From Desulfovermiculus halophilus DSM 18834 (GTDB lineage Bacteria; Desulfobacterota; Desulfovibrionia; Desulfovibrionales; Desulfothermaceae), in NCBI RefSeq assembly GCF_000620765.1, contig NZ_JIAK01000014.1, positions 1 through 64,000 of the forward strand: a stretch of 64,000 nt of DNA, written 5' to 3'. The position numbers and the translations under genes are program-made. Numbering within the stretch: position 1 is the stretch's first letter; every line of letters starts with the position of its first letter. The notes below the pieces were generated by a model, which did not search any database, was not told where the DNA came from, and saw nothing but the letters and a program-made list of their open reading frames with translations. Positions 58,002-64,000 of this stretch are shown one piece after another.

Positions 58002-59030
58002 TCATTCATTCATGCTGTTGACCACTGTGCGGACATCGATGTTCACCGGGCATTTCCGGGTACACCGCCCGCACCCCACGCAGCCTATGGCACCGCCCAG
58101 CTTGATGGGCATGTATTTAAACTTGTGCATGAACCGCTGCCTGACCCGGTCTTTTTTGGTTCCTCTGGGATTGTGTCCCGAGGTATGATGGGTAAACAGC
58201 CAGCTCATACACGTATCCCAGTTGCGGACCCGGTGTCCGAACTCGTCCTGGGTCTCGTCCTGGATGTCGAAGCAGTGGCAGGTGGGGCAGTAGAAGGTAC
58301 AGGTCCCGCAGTTGATGCAGGCCTCAAAGACCCGGTCAAAATAGGGGTGTTCGTATTCCTCCAGGACCGGCCGCTCGTTGATTTTGCTCATGTCCACCGT
58401 GCTGGTGATGGCCTCTTCCGAGGCCTTTTTCTGCCCGGCCGCCTGGTCCACGGCCTCCTGCGGGGCGTCCTGCAGGTCTGCGGCCAGCTCTTGGCCCTTG
58501 TCGGTCAAAGGACGGGCCAGAAGGTCCTCTCCCAGATCAACCAGGAGCATGTCCAGCCCCTCTTCGTGGTGCGGCCCGCAATTGACCGAGGTGCAAAAGC
58601 AGGTCGGGCACGGGGCCTTGCAGGCCAGGCCGATGAGCACGGTCTTGTCTCGTTTGTCCTTCCAGTACACGTCCGGGGCGTTTTCATCCTGGCAGAAGAC
58701 CAGGTCCAAGACACAAAAGGCCTTGGCATCGCAGGGCCGGATATTGAGCAGGACCTGCTCCCTGTCCCGAGGCGGCTCCTCTTCCATGATCATGCCGTCC
58801 TCGTCCCGGCTGCTGTTGGTAAAATGCATGAGCCGCTCATTTTGAGGGAAGAAAAAGGCCTTGGGCGAAAAGTCGGTGTTCAGAAAATCGAACTCCAGGT
58901 TGTCGGCTGAGTCGATCTGTGCCCAACCCATGGACGCCTTGTCCCGCACCGGGGCAAAGACGTCCCGGCTCTGGGCCAGGGAGCGGACAAAAGAGTCCAG
59001 ATCCTTTTTGGCAATAATCTTGTCGTGCAT
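58002..59030 (-). CDS. flxB: FlxB-like two-cluster ferredoxin subunit (AsrA-like)
   Basis: A protein of 342 residues. The N-terminal 190 residues resemble the anaerobic sulfite reductase A/hydrogenase beta-type fold (NIRPCDAKAFCVLD near 80, then CPTCFCTSVNCGPHHEEG with several Cys). The C-terminal part holds two [4Fe-4S] motifs (CINCGTCTFYCPTCHC and CVGCGRCTRKCPVN). It would carry electrons between FlxA and the remaining subunits in the cytoplasm. AAGGAG six bases before ATG 59030 makes that start likelier than 59048, which overlaps flxC. The frame is continuous with flxC's end (ATGA). Confidence 0.85.
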   Translation of the reverse strand: MHDKIIAKKDLDSFVRSLAQSRDVFAPVRDKASMGWAQIDSADNLEFDFLNTDFSPKAFFFPQNERLMHFTNSSRDEDGMIMEEEPPRDREQVLLNIRPCDAKAFCVLDLVFCQDENAPDVYWKDKRDKTVLIGLACKAPCPTCFCTSVNCGPHHEEGLDMLLVDLGEDLLARPLTDKGQELAADLQDAPQEAVDQAAGQKKASEEAITSTVDMSKINERPVLEEYEHPYFDRVFEACINCGTCTFYCPTCHCFDIQDETQDEFGHRVRNWDTCMSWLFTHHTSGHNPRGTKKDRVRQRFMHKFKYMPIKLGGAIGCVGCGRCTRKCPVNIDVRTVVNSMNE

Positions 59031-59044
59031 CTCACTCTCCTTGC

Positions 59045-59992
59045 TCATTCGGCCACATCCGGGTCATTGGGCTGATACAGGCTCAATGGAGCCGGCGTCT
59101 CCAGATCCAGGCCCGGCTGATAGCCATAGAGCTGGCGGATGTCTTTTTCGATCTTGCTGGTCAGGCGGCGCATCTTGATGCCCACCGGACAGGCGGATTC
59201 GCAGGCCCCGCAATCAGTGCACCGTCCGGCGCAGTGAAAGGCGCGCAGGATGTGGAAGGTATACACATCCGGCTCGTGCAGGGACTTGCCCACCCACTGC
59301 GGATTGTTCTCATCCACGAAGCATACGTCGCAGTAGCACAAGGGGCAGACATTGCGGCAGGCATAGCAGCGGATGCAGTCCTTGAAGGTCTGCTCAAAGG
59401 CCTCCCAGCGCTGATCGCTGTCCAGCTTTTCCCAGGGGGCGGCCACATTGTCTATCTTCCCTCCGCCGGTCTGCGGTCCTTCTTCCCCGATGAACTCGTC
59501 GTAGAGGACGGCATTGCGGTGGGTGCAGGTGAAGCAGTTGTCCCGCTTGAACTTCTTGCGGGGCAGGCGCTCCTCAAAATCCATGCCCTGGACCACGATG
59601 TCCTTTCCGTCTTCCTCCACCTGGACGATGGTCTTGCCCGGAAAGTGGTTCTGGACCTTGTGGGCGTCGATCATGCCTGGAGAATGCACGCCAAGGATGT
59701 AGACGTTTTCCCGCTGAACCTGATTTTCCTTGATCAGGCCCACGATGTTCCGGCTCACGCACCCCTGGGCGACCACGGCATTCTTGCCCGAACGCTTGAT
59801 CAGGAAGTTGGCCAGGTTGTTGGTGCAGAAGCCGGTCCAGACCAGCTTGTCGGCCTCCTCCGGGGTGTAGGCGAAAAAGGGCTGTTCCTGCATGGGCACG
59901 CTGCCCTGGGCATACCCTATGACACAATCCACAGTCCCTTCCTGGAGCAGCTGCTTGGCCCGTTCGCGCAGCTGCCTGGTGATCTCGTTCAT
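59045..59992 (-). CDS. flxC: FlxC-like iron-sulfur subunit
   Basis: A 315-residue protein. The N-terminal 200 residues resemble the FrhB-like/F420-dehydrogenase beta fold (VIGYAQGS near 26, WTGFCTNNLANFL, VAQGCVSRNI). The C-terminal part has two [4Fe-4S] motifs: CIRCYACRNVCPLCYCDVC near 220 and CTDCGACESACPVG near 270. It would relay electrons within the Flx complex. AAGGAGG four bases before the ATG sets the start. The preceding gene flxD ends with an ATGA overlap. Confidence 0.85.
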   Translation of the reverse strand: MNEITRQLRERAKQLLQEGTVDCVIGYAQGSVPMQEQPFFAYTPEEADKLVWTGFCTNNLANFLIKRSGKNAVVAQGCVSRNIVGLIKENQVQRENVYILGVHSPGMIDAHKVQNHFPGKTIVQVEEDGKDIVVQGMDFEERLPRKKFKRDNCFTCTHRNAVLYDEFIGEEGPQTGGGKIDNVAAPWEKLDSDQRWEAFEQTFKDCIRCYACRNVCPLCYCDVCFVDENNPQWVGKSLHEPDVYTFHILRAFHCAGRCTDCGACESACPVGIKMRRLTSKIEKDIRQLYGYQPGLDLETPAPLSLYQPNDPDVAE

Positions 59993-60423
59993 GCCGCCTC
60001 CTTGCGAATATCCTTAACCAAGCGGGTGGCCGGACCGAGCTGTTTGATCTGCTCCACCACCTTTTTGGCTGTGGCCTGAAACTTGGTTGCTTCGGCCGAG
60101 GAGATCCAGGAGAAGTATACCCGGCCGGGTTCAATGCCGATGTACTCCAAGAGATCCTTTAAGACGACGAACCGCCGTCTGGCGAACATATTGCCACTGA
60201 TATAGTGGCATTCGCCCGGGTGTCACCCAGAGACCCACACCCCGTCCACACCGTGGCGCAGGGCCTGGAGAATGAAGTTCGGACTCATGGCCCCGGTGCA
60301 GGGGATGCGGATGACCCGGATGTTGGGCGGATACTGCATACGGCTCACCCCGGCCAGGTCGGCCGCTCCGTAGCTGCACCAGTTGCAGAGAAAAGCGGCG
60401 ATTTTCGGTTCCCATTCAGACAT
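59989..60423 (-). CDS. flxD: FlxD/MvhD-like iron-sulfur subunit, selenoprotein (UGA read as Sec67)
   Basis: A 144-residue protein of the MvhD family, which carries a [2Fe-2S] cluster and links the electron donor to HdrA. The usual family sequence VSGCHPGDCHY has its first Cys encoded by TGA at 60223-60225, giving Sec67-His-Pro-Gly-Glu-Cys72; the rest of the protein ([18 protein letters not shown] and further) is perfectly conserved in frame. Methanogen VhuD has Sec at the same place. Two N-terminal Cys (FLCNWC, residues 13 and 16) are also ligands. AAAGGAG precedes the ATG. Its stop overlaps flxC. If the UGA were a stop, the protein would lose its C-terminal half. Confidence 0.88.
60181..60225 (-). 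promoter_or_regulatory. Candidate bSECIS hairpin in flxD
   Basis: After the UGA there are 12 bases, then TGCCACT, loop ATATC and AGTGGCA, a perfect 7-pair stem, nested in an outer GGCGAA/TTCGCC pairing. The loop starts 19 bases after the UGA, in range, but it has no G at its start, unlike most known bacterial elements. Confidence 0.6.
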
Positions 60424-60436
60424 GGATCACGCTCCT

Positions 60437-60468
60437 TTAAAAATGTGCAGCAGTCTGCATATTTTTAA
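60437..60468. promoter_or_regulatory. Stem-loop before flxD
   Basis: TTAAAAAT-g-TGCAG pairs with CTGCA-t-ATTTTTAA around a CAGT loop. It lies immediately 5' of, and overlapping, the flxD ribosome site in the hdrA-flxD spacer. It may set the ratio of HdrA to Flx proteins by pausing, RNA processing or masking the ribosome site. Confidence 0.5.
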
Positions 60469-60532
60469 AATACATTGGTGTATCGGGTACGTTTCAGTGT
60501 GAAGGCATCGACCAAAATATCATGAATGCATT

Positions 60533-60564
60533 GTACCCGGGCCGTCTGCAGACGACCCGGGTAC
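60533..60564. terminator. Perfect stem-loop after hdrA, without T-run
   Basis: GTACCCGGG and CCCGGGTAC enclose CGTC-TGCA-GACG with one mismatch per arm, starting four bases after the hdrA stop. It has no following T-run on the minus strand, so it may be an attenuator, processing site or mRNA-protecting hairpin between hdrA and flxD. Confidence 0.6.
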
Positions 60565-60568
60565 AGCT

Positions 60569-63500
60569 CTAGATGGCTTCGATCATGGCGTAGATCTGCT
60601 GGCCGTTGGCTCCCTTCAGAGAGATGGCTCCGGAGCGGCAGGAGGCTGCGCACAACCCGCACCCCTTGCACAGCGAGGGGTTGATCTGAGCCTTGCCCGC
60701 AAACCGGCCCTCCTCGATGAAGGACGGGGCGGAAAAGGGGCAGATGGCCACGCACACCCCGCAGCTGCTGCAGTACATGGGGTTGACCTGGGCCACCTCA
60801 CCGCTGGAATGGATGACTTCCTGGGCCAAGAGGGTGATGGCCTTGGCCGCGGCCGCCTTGCCCTGGGCGATGGATTCGTCGATGGACTTGGGGTAGTGGG
60901 CCAGGCCGCAGAGGAACATCCCGTCGGTGGCGAACTCCGATGGGCCCATCTTGGCGTGCCGCTCGGCATAGAAGCCGTCGTCGGTGAAGGATACCTTGTA
61001 GAAGTTGGCCAGGGTCTCGTCCTTGGCCGGAACGATGGCCGCGGCCAGGGTGACCAGATCGGCCTCGATCTCCAAAGGCTGATCCAGAACGTGATCCCTG
61101 GTCTTGACCACCAGGGAGTCTCCGTTCTGCTCCACCACAGGTTTGCGGTCCAGGTCGTAGCGGATGAAGATGACCCCGGCCTTGCGGGCCTTGTTGTAGA
61201 TTGTCTCTTTCTCTCCGTAGGTCCGGATGTCCCGGTAGAGGACAAAGACGTTCATATCCGGGTTCTTTTCTTTCAGCTCCAGGGCGTTCTGGATGGAGTG
61301 GGTGCAACAGACCCGGGAGCAGTAGGGGCGGTGCGGTTCCCGGGAGCCAACGCACTGGATAAATACTGCGGAGCCGGCCTTTTTCAGGGCCGGGTCGTCT
61401 TCCAGCAGCATGCGGTCCAGCTCCAGGCTGGTGGTGACCCTGGGATCCTGGCCGTAGAGATACTCATCCGGGGTAAGCTCCGTGGCTCCAGTGGCCATGA
61501 CCGTCACCCCGTGAGTGATGGTCTCCTCCTGTCCATGCCCGGAGACCGTGGTGTTGAAGTTGCCCACAAACCCATCCACCCCGGTGATCGAGCTCTCCAG
61601 GTGCACGGTCAGGTTGGGCTCGTTCTCCACCTCCCGGATCATGCCCTGCAGGTCGGCCTGGATGTCTTCCCCCTTCCAGGTCCGGTACAGGGACAGGGCC
61701 TGTCCGCCCAGCCGGGCGCTCTTTTCCACCAGGTGGGTGGGGTGTCCCTGTCGGGCCAGGGACAGGGCGGCGGTCATTCCGGATATCCCGCCCCCGATGA
61801 CCAGGGCGGCCTGATTCACGGACAGCTCCGGCTCCTCCAGGGGCTCCTTGAGGGCCACATTGGATACGGCCATACGGACCAGGTCCTTGGCCTTTTCAGT
61901 GGCCAGGTCCGGGTTGAAGCGGTGAACCCAGGAGTCCTGGTTGCGGATATTGACCATATTAAACAGGTACTTGTTGATCCCGGCGTTGATCAGGGTCTCC
62001 CTGAACAAAGGCTCGTGGGTCTTGGGCGAGCAGGAGGCGACTATTACCCGGTTCAGGTTCTTCTCCTTGATGATCTCGGTCATCTCGTCCTGGGTGTTCT
62101 GGGAGCAGGTATACAGGTTGTCCGTGGCGTAATCCACAAAGGGCAGGGAAGCGGCGTAGTCCTTGACCCCTTCCACATCCACGACCCCGGCGATATTGCT
62201 CCCGCACTTGCAGACAAAGACCCCGATGCTGGGGCGCTCGCCCTGAACATTCTTTTCCGGGACCTCCTCCTTGACCTCGGTATCCTGGTATCTGGCCGGA
62301 TTGAGGAGCTCTCCGGCCAGGGCCGAGGCCGCACTGGCGTCGACCACAGAGGTGGGAATGTCCTTGGGGCCTTGAAAGGCGCCGCAGACATAGACCCCTT
62401 CCCTGGAGGTGCTGATGGGGGCGAAGGAGGACGTCTGGCAGAAGTTGCCCTCAGTGAGCTCCACGCCCAGCTTTTTGGCCAGCTCCATGCTCTGGGGGTC
62501 GGCCTCCAGGCCCACGGACAGGACCACCAGATCGAAGGTCTCGGTGCTCATCTCACCCTGGTCGTTGACATAGGCCAGGTTCAGGTCCCCGGTCTCCGGG
62601 TCTTCAGTAATGGTATGCACCCGGGAGCGGATGAAACGGACGCCTTCCTCTTCCCGGGCGTGATCGTAGTAGCGCTCGAAATCCTTGCCGTAGGTCCGCA
62701 TATCCATGTAGAACACTGCGCAATCCAGATCGTCGGTGGCGTGCTCCTTGGCGATGACCGCCTCCTTGATGGCGTACATGCAACAGACCGAAGAGCAGTG
62801 GGCGTTTTGGCACCGGTTCATGTCCCTGGATCCAACGCACTGCAGCCAGGCGATCTTGCGCGGTTCCTGCCGGTCCAGGGGGCGCATCAGGTTGCCGAAG
62901 TAAGGGCCGGAGGCGCTCAGGATCCGTTCGAACTCCAGGCTGGTGACCACGTTGGGGAACCGGCCGTAGCCCAGGTAATCGAGCTCGGAGGGATCAAAGG
63001 CCCGGGTGCCCACGGACAGGGCCACGGCCCCGACATTGAGGGTCTTTTCCGTAGGCGTGTCCTCGTAGGTGATGGCCTTGGCCAGACACATCTTTTCGCA
63101 CAGTCCGCATCCGATGCAGGTTTCCTGATCAATGGCAAAGGACAGGGGGACGGCCTGGGGATAGTCGATATATATGGCCTTGCGGTCCCGCATGCCCAGG
63201 TTGTAGACATCCACTGCACTTACCGGGCAGTGGGCCGCGCATTCGCCGCATCCAGTGCAGGTCGCAGGATCGATGAACCTGGCCTTGGTCTGCACGGTTG
63301 CGGTGAAGTTGCCTTTTTCTCCCTCGAGGGCCTGAATCTGGGTGTTGGACAGGATCTCGATATTTAGGTGCCGGCCGACCTCGACCAGTACAGGGGAGAT
63401 AATTCACATTGCGCAGTCGTTGGTGGGGAAGGTCTTGTCCAGCTGGGACATCATGCCCCCAATGGACGGAGACTGCTCCACCAGATAGACCTTAAAGCCT

Positions 63501-63586
63501 GAGTTGGCCAGATCCAGGGCGGTCTGCATCCCGGTAATCCCGGCGCCGACCACCATCACGGATCCGCTGGTATGTGTACCTTCCAT
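60569..63586 (-). CDS. hdrA: HdrA-like flavin subunit, double-domain selenoprotein (UGA read as Sec61)
   Basis: Reading the TGA at 63404-63406 as Sec joins two open stretches into 1005 residues. Residues 9-37 bind FAD (VMVVGAGITGMQTALD), Sec61 follows in DCAM-Sec-IISPVLVEVGRH, where most HdrA proteins have Cys, and two [4Fe-4S] motifs follow (CTGCGECAAHCP near 110, CIGCGLCEKMC near 157). A second HdrA unit begins near residue 365 (IGVFVCKCGSNI, then ALVIGGGISGMTAALS) and ends with two more [4Fe-4S] motifs (CSSCGVCVAICP, CKGCGLCAASC). It is thus two HdrA modules in one chain, about 350 residues longer than the methanogen enzyme. It should be the flavin electron-bifurcating or confurcating core. 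AAGGAG precedes ATG 63586. A hairpin and flxD follow. Confidence 0.9.
63371..63406 (-). promoter_or_regulatory. bSECIS hairpin in hdrA
   Basis: Fifteen bases after the UGA, CTGGTCG pairs with CGGCCGG (seven pairs, including G-U) around the loop AGGT. The loop starts 22 bases after the UGA and has the G-rich form GGU seen in known bacterial SECIS elements such as that of fdhF. Confidence 0.78.
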
Positions 63587-63598
63587 AGGGAGTGCTCC

Positions 63599-64000
63599 TT
63601 AGACAGCCGCAAATTCCGGTTTGTGTTCCACCATCCGCTTGAACTCCACCTGCCCGGTCCGTTCCAGATCGGCCAGGTGGTGAGAGATCCTGGCCAGGGG
63701 CAGTCCGGTGGCGGAGGCGACATCCCGGACCGAGGCGCTGCCGTGCTTGAGTGCGGTATAGATGAGGCTTTTTTCGTATTCAGTGTCCGTGATCCGCTGC
63801 AGGGCCTGGACAAAGGAGTCCTCGCTCCAGCTCCGGCCGTACACGTCCCCCTTCCGGGTGATCATGCGCTGCTTCCCTACGGTCCAGCGCACGTACTCGC
63901 TGTCCAGGGTCCGGCGCACGGCCTCCAGCTCCAGGGCGAGCCCGGACCGGTCCAGCTGTCCGCTGGCCCGGACATCCTCCACGACTGTGGTGGCTACCTG
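63599..64000 (-). CDS. Winged-helix domain protein, C-terminal part (5' end outside window)
   Basis: The frame runs from the window edge to a TAA at 63599-63601, 12 bases before the hdrA ATG, and is open at the edge, so the start is not seen; an internal GTG at 63982 is a possible but unlikely start. The last 70 residues form an ArsR-like winged helix (TEYEKSLIYTALKHGSASV, then RDVASATGLPLARISHHLADLERTGQVEF). The upstream part (LDRSGLALELEAVRRTLD) is helical and charged. Being directly upstream of hdrA, it may be a regulator or the DNA-binding end of a redox protein; I cannot tell which. Confidence 0.75.
   Translation of the reverse strand, partial: QVATTVVEDVRASGQLDRSGLALELEAVRRTLDSEYVRWTVGKQRMITRKGDVYGRSWSEDSFVQALQRITDTEYEKSLIYTALKHGSASVRDVASATGLPLARISHHLADLERTGQVEFKRMVEHKPEFAAV

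Noticed and set aside
60809-63367. 852-codon open frame on the plus strand opposite hdrA
   Set aside because: It is the complement of the HdrA coding region in a fixed frame; low-complexity Gly/Val/His-rich translation without recognisable domains.

Overview
The window looks like a chromosomal segment of a GC-rich anaerobic, probably sulfate-reducing, deltaproteobacterium (Desulfovibrionales / Desulfohalobiaceae type; inferred from gene content, not proven). The grounds are a flavin oxidoreductase-heterodisulfide reductase (Flx-Hdr) cluster of the sulfate-reducer kind, several genes that only read through if UGA means selenocysteine, a sigma-54-regulated acyl-CoA cluster, and a large trehalose/glycogen cluster of the kind used for osmoprotection or storage. 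I saw no rRNA, tRNA, CRISPR array, phage or complete transposase gene.

Layout. 1-3.8 kb: end of a 3-hydroxyacyl-CoA dehydrogenase, an acyl-CoA dehydrogenase and a two-subunit CoA-transferase, followed by a GAF-PAS-PAS-AAA+-Fis regulator (3.9-6.3 kb). 6.3-14.5 kb: a flavin-type small oxidoreductase, then leftward genes for a DUF89 phosphatase, a small membrane protein, CysQ, a TrmJ-like rRNA/tRNA methylase, a LUD protein, an M20 hydrolase, ornithine aminotransferase, an amidohydrolase remnant and an ATP-grasp ligase. 14.6-20.7 kb: YkgJ, a SNF2 helicase, two tandem SWIM zinc-finger proteins and a 2-hydroxyacid dehydrogenase. 21-25 kb leftward: HAD phosphatase, M20 peptidase, a decayed lipoprotein-sorting gene, phosphatidylcholine synthase and DedA. 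25-29 kb: panE-panB, then DUF1638 with a tiny UxxC thioredoxin-like selenoprotein. 29-36.7 kb: thioesterase, acyl-CoA synthetase, XRE-cupin regulator, a frameshifted sensor phosphatase, an AlkP-type phosphodiesterase and a MntA/HepT pair; then a UvrD-type helicase. 39.4-49.8 kb: leftward malQ2-treS/mak-glgB-treZ-malQ1. 50-57 kb: usp, glnB, GT4 transferase, six-hairpin glycosidase, VWA-OmpA and an AEC transporter. 57-64 kb: leftward (winged helix)-hdrA-flxD-flxC-flxB-flxA.

The most notable content is three candidate selenoproteins that simple ORF calling splits at UGA: a fused, about 1005-residue HdrA (Sec61), the MvhD-like FlxD (Sec67) and a 92-residue thioredoxin-like protein (Sec14-Pro-Gly-Cys17). 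HdrA and FlxD carry Sec at the same positions as the methanogen selenoproteins HdrA and VhuD, so the likely path NADH-FlxA-FlxB/C-FlxD-HdrA would have selenium at the junction. No HdrB or HdrC is present in the window.

The spacers are rich in mobile and repetitive DNA: (i) a MITE-like element of about 280 bp, two full copies each with an exact 8-bp target duplication plus one relic, one copy sitting inside another repeat; (ii) a hexamer-rich repeat family (GATTTC/GATACC motifs) with two long and three short copies sharing a hairpin; (iii) several exactly heptameric tandem arrays, including 34 in-phase units with an internal 77-bp duplication; (iv) a run of six or seven consecutive perfect hairpins. 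Two gene remnants and one single-base frameshift are also present.
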